Assembly: GCA_032162705.1 (NCBI GenBank)
Contig: JAVRON010000144.1
Coordinates: 23,458 to 87,457 of the forward strand
Source: QHXN01 sp032162705
GTDB taxonomy: Bacteria > Acidobacteriota > Blastocatellia > Pyrinomonadales > Pyrinomonadaceae
Direction: 5' to 3'
DNA: 64,000 bases
In this document: piece after piece, positions 6,042 to 14,041 of the stretch
Layout of the letters: each line of letters starts with the position of its first letter
How positions within the stretch are numbered: the stretch's first letter is position 1
Notes under the pieces: model-generated
The model's database searches: none
What the model saw: the letters and a program-made list of their open reading frames with translations, nothing else
What the model was told of the DNA's origin: nothing
Made by a program: the position numbers and the translations under genes

Positions 6042-8495
6042 TCATGCTTTCTCTAACCCGGCATACTTTTCGACGAGCTTCTTCTGGCCGAAGCCGGGGA
6101 AGCTGACGAGGAGCTTGGCGGCGTCGCCCACGCCCTCGCGGCGTAGGACGAGGCCGCGACCGTACTTCGGGTGCTTGACGTGCGTGCCGGGCGTGAAGCC
6201 GCTGGCCGTCGATGAAGAGGACGACGCGGAAGAGGACGACGCGGCGCGTCCGCCGCCGGTCGGCGTGGTGGGACGCGGCGTCGGAGGCTGTTGCCGTTGC
6301 GGTTGTTGCGATTGTTGTTGCTGTTGCGGGTGCTGCTGTTGCGGCGTCGGCGGCTGTTGCTGTTTTAGTTTGGCCGCGTCGGCGTTGCGGCGTATGTGTT
6401 CGCCGCGCTGGCGGAAGAACTCTGCGATTGAGTCGGCGCTGTCGTATGTCTTCCCCGTATAGGGCTTCTCCGGCTTCGACGTTTCGCCGCGCAAGACACG
6501 CGCCGCGTGGCGCGAGTCCAACGCCGAAGAGCTGCGCGCAAACGAGAGCCACGACGCGCCGCGCGAGAGGTCTTCGATTGAGTCGAGCGGCATCTCGTTC
6601 AAGAACTGCGAAGGCTCCGAGGCCAGCTCCTCGCCGTAGACGCGCCGGCGCATCGCGTGCGTGACGTAGAGAAAGCGTTCGGCGCGCGTGATGGCGACGT
6701 AGCAGAGGCGTCGCTCCTCTTCAAGCTCGGCCTGATCCGCCGCCGAGCGCGAGTGCGGGAACAGCCCGTCCTCCATGCCGACGATGAAGACGACGGGGAA
6801 CTCCAAGCCCTTCGCCGAGTGCATCGTCATCAGCGTGACGGGCGCATCGCCTTTGTACTGGTCTGTGTCGGAGACGAGCGCGGCGGCATCGATGAAGTCG
6901 CGCAGGCCGCCGCCCTCCTCTTCGTCGTAATCGACCGCCGCGTTGACGAGTTCCTGCAAGTTCTCAAGTCGGCTCTCGGCCTCCTCGCTGTTCTCTGCCT
7001 TGAGCGAGTCGGCATAGCCCGTGTCGAGGATGGCCGCCTTGACGACCTCTGAGGCGGCCTCCTTCTGCGCGTGCGCGACGAGTCTTTCGATGATCGTCTG
7101 GAACTTCTTGAGCGCCGCGACGGCACGCGGGCTAAAGCCCTCGCCCTGATGGGTGATGATGGCGATGGTCTCCCAGAGCGAGACGCCGAAGTCCTTCGCG
7201 CGACGGTCGAGTTCGTCGAGCGTCTGCTTGCCTAAGCCACGCGTCGGCGTGTTGATGACGCGAAGAAGTGCGACCGAGTCGTGCGGGTTCAAGGCGAGCT
7301 TGAGGTACGACACCACATCGCGCACCTCCGCGCGCTCGTAGAAAGAGAAGCCGCCGACGATGTTGTAGGCTATCCCTGCGCGCCGCAGGGCTTCTTCAAA
7401 GACGCGCGACTGGGCGTTGGTTCGATAGAGCACGGCGGCGCGCATCTGCCGATCTGCGCGGCGATGCTCTTCGATCTTCGCGGCGACGAAGCGCGCCTCC
7501 GATTCGGCATCCATTGCCTGATAGTAGCGGACGGGCGAGCCTTCGGGGTTGGCCGTCCACAAGGTCTTGTCCTTGCGCTCGGTGTTGTGCTTGATGACGG
7601 CGTCGGCGGTGTCGAGGATGGTCTGCGTCGAACGGTAGTTCTGCTCCAACTTGATCGTACGCGCCTCGGGGTAATGCTGCTCGAAGTTCAGAATGTTCGA
7701 GATGTCCGCGCCGCGCCAGCGATAGATACTCTGACTTTCGTCGCCGACGACGCAGATGTTCTGCTGCTTCTGTGTGAGGAAATTGATGAGCGCGAACTGG
7801 AGAGAGTTCGTGTCCTGATACTCATCGACGAGAATATAGCGGAAGCGTTCGTTGTAGTAGGCGCGCACGTCTTCGCGCTTGCGCAGAAGGCGGACGGCCT
7901 TAATCATCAGGTCGTCGAAGTCGAGCGCGTTGTTGTTGACGAGTCGCTCTTCGTAGAGCTTGAAGACGCGTGAGATGGCCGCGCGCTTCTCGTCGGTGTA
8001 TTCGGCGCGTGCGGCGTATCCTTCGGCGTCGAGGCCGGAGTTCTTCGAGTGGCTGATGGCGCTCTGCGTCTGCCGCGGCGCGAGCCGCTGGTCGTCGTAG
8101 CCGAGGTCTTTGATGCAAGCCTTGATGACGCGCGACGAGTCGTCCTGATCGTAGATGGTGAACGAGCGCGTGTAGCCCTCTTCGAGTTTCTCGATGTCGC
8201 GCCGGAGCATCCGCACGCACAAGCTGTGGAAGGTCGAGACGAGCGGCGCGCTCTCAAGCCTCTGGCCTTCGAGCAGGCGCTTGACGCGCTCGCGCATCTC
8301 CTGCGCGGCCTTGTTCGTGAAGGTGACGGCGAGGATGTTGTACGGCGCAACATTGCGCTCGGATATTAGATAAGCGATGCGGACGGTGATGACGCGCGTC
8401 TTCCCAGACCCCGCGCCCGCGAGAATGAGCAGCGGCCCGTCGGTCATCTCGACGGCCTCGCGCTGTCGCTCGTTGAGTGATGATAATAAGTCCAT
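6042..8495 (-). CDS. pcrA: UvrD/PcrA-type superfamily I DNA helicase
   Basis: This 817-residue ATP-dependent 3'-5' helicase covers replication and repair functions. The start LSSLNERQREAVEMTDGPLLILAG leads into the Walker A motif AGAGSGKTR. The DExx motif appears as VDEYQDTN, and motifs IV-VI are seen in QNYRSTQTIL, TMHSAKGLEFPVVF and YVAITRAERFLY. Residues about 690-765 form a Gln/Pro/Ser-rich low-complexity linker. The last 50 residues (GTHVKHPKYGRGLVLRREG) are the Tudor-like C-terminal domain of PcrA that contacts RNA polymerase. ATG at 8495 gives the usual N-terminus. A second, shorter UvrD-like helicase is encoded at 14042-16159. Confidence 0.95.
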   Translation of the reverse strand: MDLLSSLNERQREAVEMTDGPLLILAGAGSGKTRVITVRIAYLISERNVAPYNILAVTFTNKAAQEMRERVKRLLEGQRLESAPLVSTFHSLCVRMLRRDIEKLEEGYTRSFTIYDQDDSSRVIKACIKDLGYDDQRLAPRQTQSAISHSKNSGLDAEGYAARAEYTDEKRAAISRVFKLYEERLVNNNALDFDDLMIKAVRLLRKREDVRAYYNERFRYILVDEYQDTNSLQFALINFLTQKQQNICVVGDESQSIYRWRGADISNILNFEQHYPEARTIKLEQNYRSTQTILDTADAVIKHNTERKDKTLWTANPEGSPVRYYQAMDAESEARFVAAKIEEHRRADRQMRAAVLYRTNAQSRVFEEALRRAGIAYNIVGGFSFYERAEVRDVVSYLKLALNPHDSVALLRVINTPTRGLGKQTLDELDRRAKDFGVSLWETIAIITHQGEGFSPRAVAALKKFQTIIERLVAHAQKEAASEVVKAAILDTGYADSLKAENSEEAESRLENLQELVNAAVDYDEEEGGGLRDFIDAAALVSDTDQYKGDAPVTLMTMHSAKGLEFPVVFIVGMEDGLFPHSRSAADQAELEEERRLCYVAITRAERFLYVTHAMRRRVYGEELASEPSQFLNEMPLDSIEDLSRGASWLSFARSSSALDSRHAARVLRGETSKPEKPYTGKTYDSADSIAEFFRQRGEHIRRNADAAKLKQQQPPTPQQQHPQQQQQSQQPQRQQPPTPRPTTPTGGGRAASSSSASSSSSTASGFTPGTHVKHPKYGRGLVLRREGVGDAAKLLVSFPGFGQKKLVEKYAGLEKA

Positions 8496-8501
8496 AAAAG
8501 A

Positions 8502-8618
8502 AGTAGACAGTAGACAGTAGACAGTAGTCAGTAGAAATACATTCGCTATTGAATCATGCGGGTATCAGCGTCAGCCGTCTCAGCGCGGAGCGCTACTGAC
8601 TACTGACTACTGTCTACT
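8502..8618. repeat. Inverted heptad repeat, AGTAGAC family, copy 3
   Basis: The left arm, 8502-8534, is AGTAGAC-AGTAGAC-AGTAGTC-AGTAG. The right arm, 8594-8618, is the complement, and the spacer is about 60 nt. The TAG stop of the minus-strand isochorismatase gene (8614-8616) lies inside the right arm, so the repeat supplies that gene's end. Confidence 0.9.
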
Positions 8619-9171
8619 TAATCAGTTTCTGAATCGCCTTGAACTGCTCGTGGCGGGCGTCGCGCATCAACTCGAAGAGCGCCAGCTCAGTCGAGGAGGG
8701 AAGCGCGCCGGAGCGCAGCATCTTCTCAAAGCCGATTTGCCGATTGTGTGTGGTGCGCGAGGAGATGCAGTCCGTGAGCAGGTGAACCTGAAGCCCGAGT
8801 GCGAGCAGGTCGTGCGCGGTCTGGTTGACGCAGACGTGTGCCTCGATGCCGCACAGAAGGATTTGGCGTGCGCCCGCCGTTTCGAGCCGCGCGACAAACT
8901 CCTGCGCGCCGCAGGAGCTGAAGGCCGTCTTCTCGACGGCCTCAAAGTCTTCGGGTAGGACGGCGCGTATCTCTTTGGCCGTGCGACCCAAGCCTTTCGG
9001 ATACTGCTCGGTGACGATGACGCTCAGGCCGAGGAGTCGCGCGGCGCGGGAGACGCGCGCGACGCGCGCGGCCAGCTCGGCGAAGTCCGGAATGTGTTCG
9101 CGGAAAGCCTCCTGCACGTCGATGACGGCGAGCGCCGTCCGGCTCAGGTCGAGCGTGTTTTCGTGTCGCAT
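8614..9171 (-). CDS. Isochorismatase-family cysteine hydrolase
   Basis: This 185-residue single-domain member of the isochorismatase-like hydrolases has the expected catalytic triad. Asp is in LAVIDVQEAF, Lys in AVEKTAFSSC, and the nucleophilic Cys in LCGIEAHVCVNQTA with the preceding cis-peptide Gly-Ile-Glu. The family includes nicotinamidases, ycaC-like hydrolases and biuret/carbamate amidases, and the substrate cannot be read from sequence. ATG at 9171 starts at MRHENTLDLSRTAL. An alternative ATG at 9198 would add nine residues. The stop codon lies within the flanking heptad repeat. Confidence 0.88.
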   Translation of the reverse strand: MRHENTLDLSRTALAVIDVQEAFREHIPDFAELAARVARVSRAARLLGLSVIVTEQYPKGLGRTAKEIRAVLPEDFEAVEKTAFSSCGAQEFVARLETAGARQILLCGIEAHVCVNQTAHDLLALGLQVHLLTDCISSRTTHNRQIGFEKMLRSGALPSSTELALFELMRDARHEQFKAIQKLIK

Positions 9172-9294
9172 TTTGTTCGCCCCTCGTTCGTCGAGCATTT
9201 AAGCACACCAGGACGCGCGCACAAAACGGGAGCGGAGAAAGCCAAGGATGGGGGCGTGTGGGTCGCCGGGCCTGTATCAAGAGGAGTTAAAAAC

Positions 9295-9385
9295 TTCACC
9301 GCAGAGGCGCTGAGGACGGAGAGGTGGCGCAGAGAATACTCAACCCTCTGCGCTTCCTCTGTGTACTCAGCGCCTCTGCGGTGAA
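9295..9385. repeat. Inverted repeat, CACAGAGAC-like family (GCAGAGGCGCTGAG variant)
   Basis: A perfect 20-bp inverted pair, TTCACCGCAGAGGCGCTGAG at 9295-9314 and its complement at 9366-9385, has a partly complementary interior (GCGCAGAG / CTCTGCGC). The rest of the gap 9199-9294 shows no gene. It separates two genes on the minus strand. Confidence 0.88.
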
Positions 9386-9449
9386 CTGTCGCGGATATTG
9401 CTCAACTCTGACAACAAAGACGGTCAGGCTAAAGCACGGAATAGAATTT

Positions 9450-10382
9450 TTAAAGTTTGCCTGCGGCGCGCTTGGCCTCTTCGACCAGACGCTTGAGCCG
9501 CGCGATCTTCTGTTCGGTCGTCTCGCCGGGCTGTGGATGAAACTCGGGCGCGACCTTGAAGCCCGAGCCTGCGGCCTTCTTCGGCTTGGGCTTGTCTTCG
9601 ACCGCAGGCTCGCTTGCGGCCTTCGGCCTCTCGTCTTTCGGTGCGCCGGGCGTCAGCTCGGTCGAAGCTTGCGTGTCGAGGTCGGAGACAGTCTCGGCCC
9701 CTGCGGCGGGCGAAGCGGTGGCGGCGGTCGGACTCAAGGGCGCGGCTGAAGCCTCTCCGGTCGCGGCCTGCGCCTCGGCAGCGGGGCGGTGCGCGTCGGC
9801 TGATGCGGAAGAGTCAACGACGGGGACAGCCGGCTCAGTCGCGGCAGGCTTCGCACTCGTCACAGGCTTCGCGGTCGCGATGGGCTTTGCGGTCGCGGCT
9901 GGTTTCGCGGTCGCGGCAGTCTCGGTCGCGGCTGCCTTTATCGCGGCGGGCTTCGACGAAGCGACGTGGCGTGGCTTAGGTGCTCCGCGCCAGTTGGGCG
10001 CAGGGTAGTCGTAGGCCGGGAGCGTGCCGCCCGCGGCCTGTAGGATGGCGGCGAGGTCGCGCTCGACATAGCGGCTCTGCTTTCGCGTGTCGCGCATGTG
10101 CCCCATCGGGGGCCCCATGTAGAGCGCGCCGCACGCCTGGCATCCGTGGAGCACGTCGTCGCCGCGCAGGAAGGCTCCGGCAGGATGCTGCGTGTTGAGT
10201 TGCTTGAGATGTCCGTTGCAGAGCTTGCCCTTCTCGTTCTTCTCGTTGCACACGGTCTGCCCCGGCACAAAGCGTTTCGGGACGCCTGGCTCCGACTCCT
10301 GCTGCTCGGTCGGGGCCTGCTTCGCGACCGCATCGGTCTTAACCGCATCGGTCTTACTCGTCTGGTTCGCTTCGCTCGACAT
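9450..10382 (-). CDS. Ala/Lys/Pro-rich protein with a four-cysteine motif, function unknown
   Basis: In this 310-residue protein, residues about 35-115 form the only globular-looking part. That part has QTVCNEKNEKGKLCNGH and VLHGCQACGALYMG, i.e. CxnC...CxxC with nearby His, compatible with a zinc site. It is followed by MRDTRKQSRYVERDLAAIL. The rest is low complexity, with tandem ATAKP/ATAKPV repeats and Ala/Glu/Thr-rich stretches, ending in a short helix (EQKIARLKRLVEEAKRAAG). There is no signal peptide, so it is probably cytoplasmic. I do not recognise the family. Confidence 0.6.
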   Translation of the reverse strand: MSSEANQTSKTDAVKTDAVAKQAPTEQQESEPGVPKRFVPGQTVCNEKNEKGKLCNGHLKQLNTQHPAGAFLRGDDVLHGCQACGALYMGPPMGHMRDTRKQSRYVERDLAAILQAAGGTLPAYDYPAPNWRGAPKPRHVASSKPAAIKAAATETAATAKPAATAKPIATAKPVTSAKPAATEPAVPVVDSSASADAHRPAAEAQAATGEASAAPLSPTAATASPAAGAETVSDLDTQASTELTPGAPKDERPKAASEPAVEDKPKPKKAAGSGFKVAPEFHPQPGETTEQKIARLKRLVEEAKRAAGKL

Positions 10383-10499
10383 AAGGTTTAGGGTCGGATT
10401 CCTTTTCGCTCAATTTAAGAAAGGCGTGGGTCGTCGCCCGCGTGCAAAGCCGGACTCGAATCTTACGCGCGCGCCGAGAGGCGCGTCAACGAAGAAAAC

Positions 10500-10580
10500 T
10501 ATGAAGTCGGAACGCTGAACGATAGAACTGTAAGACAAGTGGTTTTCAGTTCAGCGTTCAGCGTTCATCATTCATCGTTT
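10500..10580. repeat. Inverted heptad repeat, GGATGAA-like family, copy 1
   Basis: The left arm GAACGCTGAACGATAGAACTG (10510-10530) faces a longer right arm (10547-10579) made of TTCAGCG/TTCATCA heptamers, across a spacer of about 16 nt. It sits just upstream of the Nudix gene, so it would be in that gene's leader if transcription starts further upstream. Confidence 0.82.
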
Positions 10581-10591
10581 ATGATGCGTGC

Positions 10592-11059
10592 ATGCTAAAG
10601 AGTCTGCTGGCAGGGTTGTGGCGCGGGTCGCCGAGGTTCGTGCGGAGGGCGGGCGTGTGGATGACGCAGTCGCGCTTCGCCGTGACGGCCGGAGCGGTCA
10701 TCTCGGACGAGCGCGGGCGCGTGCTGCTGCTCCGCCACGTCTTGCGCAAGGGGAGCGGGTGGGGAATACCGGGCGGCTTCCTCAAGGCCGGCGAGCAGCC
10801 GGAAGAGGCTATCCGGCGCGAGCTGCGCGAAGAGACGGGGCTTGAACTCGACGACGTGGAACTGATCTCCGTGCGCACGCTCCAACACGTCCGTCAGATC
10901 GAGATCATCTTCCGCGGCTCGATGCGCGCGGCGGCAGCCGTAGGCCCTTTGGAGAAGAGCTTCGAGATCGACCGCGCCGAGTGGTTTGCGCGCGATGCAC
11001 TGCCCGAGTCCTTAGGCCGGGATCAGCGGCGACTCATCGACAGCGTGCTCCCCCGCTAG
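10592..11059 (+). CDS. Nudix hydrolase
   Basis: This 155-residue protein has a complete Nudix box, G-GFLKAGEQPEEAIRRELREETG, matching GX5EX7REUXEEXGU with all metal-binding Glu residues. The box is preceded by AGAVISDERGRVLLLRHV. Nudix enzymes hydrolyse nucleoside diphosphates linked to a second moiety, and the specific substrate is not evident. The start at ATG 10592 is preceded by little Shine-Dalgarno sequence because the repeat abuts it. It is followed by another inverted repeat and the phosphoribosyltransferase gene. Confidence 0.9.
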   Translation: MLKSLLAGLWRGSPRFVRRAGVWMTQSRFAVTAGAVISDERGRVLLLRHVLRKGSGWGIPGGFLKAGEQPEEAIRRELREETGLELDDVELISVRTLQHVRQIEIIFRGSMRAAAAVGPLEKSFEIDRAEWFARDALPESLGRDQRRLIDSVLPR

Positions 11060-11100
11060 AGCAAACGCGCCCGAGTAATGGTATGCTTCCGCCGTTCAAA

Positions 11101-11226
11101 GAAGGGATGAGGGATGAAAGAAGCGATGAACGCGGAACGATGAAGGATGAACTGAAGGCAACTTGATTTCAGTTCATCCTTCATCGTTCCGCGTTCATCC
11201 CTCTGCCCTCATCCCTCATCCCTTAA
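11101..11226. repeat. Inverted heptad repeat, GGATGAA family, copy 2
   Basis: The left arm (11101-11155) has GGATGAG/GGATGAA/CGATGAA units. The right arm (11169-11225) has their complements (TTCATCC, TCATCGT), with a spacer of about 13 nt. The arms are mostly complementary over more than 50 nt, so a very stable hairpin is expected if transcribed. It lies between the Nudix gene and pyrE. Confidence 0.88.
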
Positions 11227-11248
11227 TCCACGGAGAGAGTAGACGAAC

Positions 11249-11878
11249 ATGACAGTACCGCGACTAATACCAGAGCCGGACGAGGTGATGCAGATGTTGA
11301 AGAAGACGGGGGCGTACCGCGAAGGGCACTTCGTCTATCCTTCGGGGCAGCACACACCGCACTACTTCCAGATGCCGCTCGCCTTCCGTTACTACGACAC
11401 GGCGCGCGTGCTGGCCGTCGCGCTCAGCCGCAAGCTCCGTCTGGAGAAGGACATTTCGAGCGCGCTCCCCAAAGTCTCGATCATCAGCCCCAGTCCGGGC
11501 GGCATCCCCGTCGCCTTCGCCGTGCGCGAGGCGCTGACCGCCGAGCAGATTTACTGGGCCGAGCGCGAAGAAGGCAAGCGCATGTTCCGCCAGTACGTCA
11601 ACGCGGGCGAGATACACCCTTGCGTGCTGGTCGATGACATCTCGCGCACGGGGAAGGCGCTCGAAGAGACGGTCGAGCTTGTGACACAACTCGGCGCGAA
11701 GATCATCGGCTGCGGCGTCATCGTCCGCTTCCGCAACGGCCCCTCGCAAATCGAAATCCCCGGCTGCGACCCCGTCCCCATCCTCTCGCTCGTCGAGTTC
11801 GACGCCAAGTGGTACGACAGCGGCGCGGACTGCACCGAATGCAAGAAGGAAGCGCCCGAAGAGCACGTCCGGTTCTGA
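11249..11878 (+). CDS. pyrE: Orotate phosphoribosyltransferase-like enzyme
   Basis: This 209-residue type I phosphoribosyltransferase has the PRPP-binding signature CVLVDDISRTGKALEETVEL. It is preceded by the flexible-loop region (YWAEREEGKRMFR) and by GAYREGHFVYPSGQHTPHYFQ, the N-terminal substrate element of orotate phosphoribosyltransferases. It would transfer ribose-5-phosphate to orotate in pyrimidine synthesis. A C-terminal CTECKKEAPEEHVRF tail is an unusual extension. GGAGAG lies 10 nt before ATG 11249. The assignment to OPRT rather than another PRTase is likely but not certain. Confidence 0.82.
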   Translation: MTVPRLIPEPDEVMQMLKKTGAYREGHFVYPSGQHTPHYFQMPLAFRYYDTARVLAVALSRKLRLEKDISSALPKVSIISPSPGGIPVAFAVREALTAEQIYWAEREEGKRMFRQYVNAGEIHPCVLVDDISRTGKALEETVELVTQLGAKIIGCGVIVRFRNGPSQIEIPGCDPVPILSLVEFDAKWYDSGADCTECKKEAPEEHVRF

Positions 11879-11881
11879 AGA

Positions 11882-12028
11882 ACAGTAGACAGTAGACAGT
11901 AGTCAGTAGTCAGTAGACAGTAGACAGTAGAAAAGCCTTCGCTGTCGAGTCGTCGGAGTGTCGTCGTCAACACGCGCCGAGCGGAGCCTACTGACTACTG
12001 ACTACTGACTACTGACTACTGTCTACTT
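11882..12028. repeat. Inverted heptad repeat, AGTAGAC family, copy 4
   Basis: The left arm, 11882-11931, has seven AGTAGAC/AGTAGTC heptamers. The right arm, 11987-12027, has TACTGAC/TACTGTC units, with a spacer of about 55 nt. It lies between convergent pyrE and recR, directly abutting the recR stop codon. Confidence 0.9.
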
Positions 12029-12029
12029 C

Positions 12030-12644
12030 TCAGATTTCGTGCCGGTTGGTGAGAGCCTTGTCCATCGTGACTTCGTCGACGAATTCGAGGTCGGAGCCGA
12101 CGGGCATGCCCATGGCGATGCGTGTGACGCGGACGCCGAGCGGTTTGAGCAGGCGACTGATATAGCTGGCGGTGGCCTCGCCCTCTGTGTTGGGATTGGT
12201 GGCAAGGATGACTTCGCGCACCTCTACGCCGTCGTTGTTCTCGGGCCGTAGGCGCGGCAGAAGGTTTGCGAGGCGGAGGTCTTCGGGCCCCATCCCGCGG
12301 ATGGGCGAGAGCGACCCGTGCAGCACGTGATAGAGACCGTTGTAGCTGCGCGTCTTCTCGACGGCGACGAGGTTATAAGGCTCCTCGATGACGCAAATCA
12401 TCGAGCGGTCGCGCGAAGTGGAAGAGCAGAAGCGGCAGGGGTCAACGTCCGTCAGGTTATTGCAGATTGTGCAGGAGACGATCTTGAGCTTGACCTCTTC
12501 GAGCGCCGCGACGAAACGCTCCACGTCCGCTCCCGACATCCGCAGGACGTGGAAGGCGAGCCGCTGCGCCGACTTCTGTCCGACGCCGGGCAGGCGCTTG
12601 AACTCGTCGATCAGTTTCGTGACTGGCTCAGAGTATTCCAGCAT
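12030..12644 (-). CDS. recR: Recombination mediator protein RecR
   Basis: This 204-residue protein has the full RecR layout. The N-terminal helix-hairpin-helix is FKRLPGVGQKSAQRLAF. A four-Cys zinc finger follows (CTICNNLTDVDPCRFC), then a Toprim domain (MICVIEEPYNLVAVEKT ... VREVILATNPNTEGEATA). RecR loads RecA on gapped DNA with RecO/RecF. It lies directly downstream of ybaB, the usual dnaX-ybaB-recR order, although no dnaX is present here. The gap to ybaB (92 bp) is filled by an inverted repeat. Confidence 0.97.
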   Translation of the reverse strand: MLEYSEPVTKLIDEFKRLPGVGQKSAQRLAFHVLRMSGADVERFVAALEEVKLKIVSCTICNNLTDVDPCRFCSSTSRDRSMICVIEEPYNLVAVEKTRSYNGLYHVLHGSLSPIRGMGPEDLRLANLLPRLRPENNDGVEVREVILATNPNTEGEATASYISRLLKPLGVRVTRIAMGMPVGSDLEFVDEVTMDKALTNRHEI

Positions 12645-12645
12645 A

Positions 12646-12732
12646 AGTGGGATGAGTGATAAGTGATGAGTGACAAGTGATAAGAAACACCGGATTGCTC
12701 TTTCTTATCACTTATCACTCATCACTTATCAC
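12646..12732. repeat. Inverted heptad repeat, AGTGATA family, copy 1
   Basis: The left arm 12646-12684 (GGATGAG, AGTGATA, AGTGATG, AGTGACA) faces the right arm 12700-12732 (TTATCAC, TCATCAC). The spacer is about 18 nt (ACACCGGATTGCTC region). It interrupts the ybaB-recR operon, so the hairpin would be inside a shared transcript. Confidence 0.9.
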
Positions 12733-12736
12733 GGCT

Positions 12737-13042
12737 CTAGAGGAGTCCGGGCGGGATCATGCCGCCGAGCTTGGACTTCATGGCCTCATCGACCTTGCGT
12801 CCCGCCTCGTTGACGGCGGCGACGATGAGGTCTTGCAGCATCTCGACATCGCCCTCTTTGACGGCTTCGGGGTCGATCTTGATGGACTCGACCTCTTTGG
12901 TGCCGCGCATCTGGACGGTGACGACGCCGCCGCCCGCCGTGGCATCGACGACCATCTCCTCCATCTCCTTCGCCATCTTCTCCTGCATGGCTTGCGCCTG
13001 CTTCATCATCTGCTGCATGTTCATGCCGCCGGGAAATTTCAT
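12737..13042 (-). CDS. ybaB: YbaB/EbfC family nucleoid-associated protein
   Basis: This 101-residue protein starts MKFPGGMNMQQMMKQAQAMQ, continues through EMEEMVVDATAGGGVVTVQMRGTKEVESIKIDPE, and ends in the typical dimerising and helical tail. Family members are about 100-110 residues and bind DNA as dimers, often encoded before recR. I chose ATG 13042 because GAGGTAAGAG lies just upstream and the length fits. The frame is open further upstream, but that would add an atypical Cys/Arg-rich extension. Confidence 0.93.
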   Translation of the reverse strand: MKFPGGMNMQQMMKQAQAMQEKMAKEMEEMVVDATAGGGVVTVQMRGTKEVESIKIDPEAVKEGDVEMLQDLIVAAVNEAGRKVDEAMKSKLGGMIPPGLL

Positions 13043-13276
13043 CGCTCTTACCTCGCTCATTCGACAGAGATTTTGTTTAAGGGGTTCGGCCAACATCCTA
13101 TCTTCCCGCCTGCACAAATGCAACGCCGCCCGCCCGAGCATCGCGCTCCTCCGCGCCGCAACCTTATAACGGGCTTCGTCGCCGCCTTCGCCGGGCGCGT
13201 GAGGCGGCGGGTGGGCGCGTGTTATAAGCTGACGCCGGAGGAGCGTGCGCTCGTCGAGGCGGGATTGATCGCAGCG

Positions 13277-13855
13277 TCAGCCGAGGAGTTCCGCGACGCT
13301 CAGGCGCAGAGACGCGACGGCGCGCGCCTCGACTTCCTCGCCGCGTCGGACGGAAGCGTTCGCCTGATACGCGCCACCCGAAGGGTCTCGGTAGGTCTCG
13401 ACACGCTCGTCAGAGAGGTTGACGATCCACACTTCGGCGATGCCCGCACGCGCGTACAGAGGCACTTTGATCTGCCGGTCGTATTCGAGCGTCGTGTCGG
13501 ACACTTCGATGACGAGCAGTACGTCGGCGGGCGTGGGCTTAGACCGTCTGTAGAAGTCTGCGCGCGGCTTGAGCACCGCAATGTCAGGCTGCGGCTCTGA
13601 ATGGTCGTCCAGGCGGATCGGATTCTGCACCCAGACGACGGCGCTGCGCTGAAGCAGCAGCGTGATGAGCTGCGTCAGGAGGCCGACGCAGCCTGCGTGG
13701 CGTTCTCCGATAGGCGACATTTCGACGATCTCCCCGTTGACAAGCTCCACGCGTTCGTCTTCGGAGAAGATTCCGATCTGGCCCATGCGCTCATACTCGG
13801 CGACGGTGAAACGATGTCTGGTTACTTTAACTGGGATGACTTCTTGAACAGACAT
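13277..13855 (-). CDS. Uma2 family (DUF820) endonuclease-fold protein
   Basis: This 192-residue protein has the restriction-endonuclease-like core of the Uma2 family. It shows VAEYERMGQIGIFSEDERVELVNGEIVEMSPIG near the N-terminus, PQPDIAVLKP with the catalytic Asp, and LLVIEVSDTTLEYDRQIKVPLYARAGIAEVWIV with the Glu-x-Ser/Lys region. Uma2 proteins are abundant in cyanobacteria and soil bacteria and their biological role is unsettled. ATG 13855 gives the canonical N-terminus (MSVQEVIPVKV), and the much longer open frame upstream is not coding. It is divergent from the helicase gene at 14042. Confidence 0.88.
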   Translation of the reverse strand: MSVQEVIPVKVTRHRFTVAEYERMGQIGIFSEDERVELVNGEIVEMSPIGERHAGCVGLLTQLITLLLQRSAVVWVQNPIRLDDHSEPQPDIAVLKPRADFYRRSKPTPADVLLVIEVSDTTLEYDRQIKVPLYARAGIAEVWIVNLSDERVETYRDPSGGAYQANASVRRGEEVEARAVASLRLSVAELLG

Positions 13856-14041
13856 GACTTTGTCTCCCGTGCGTGAGTGGCGGCCCCGCTGGCGTACACA
13901 CATGATAACACGGCCGGGCGTTCGTGCGCGGTGCTGCACGCCGCCCGGCCTTTGCTTGAAAGCGACGCGACGGCGCGGCCCCGGCGCAAACGATTTACGC
14001 GCCGCGCGCGCGCGTGCTATAAGCCAGCAGGCAGCCGAACT

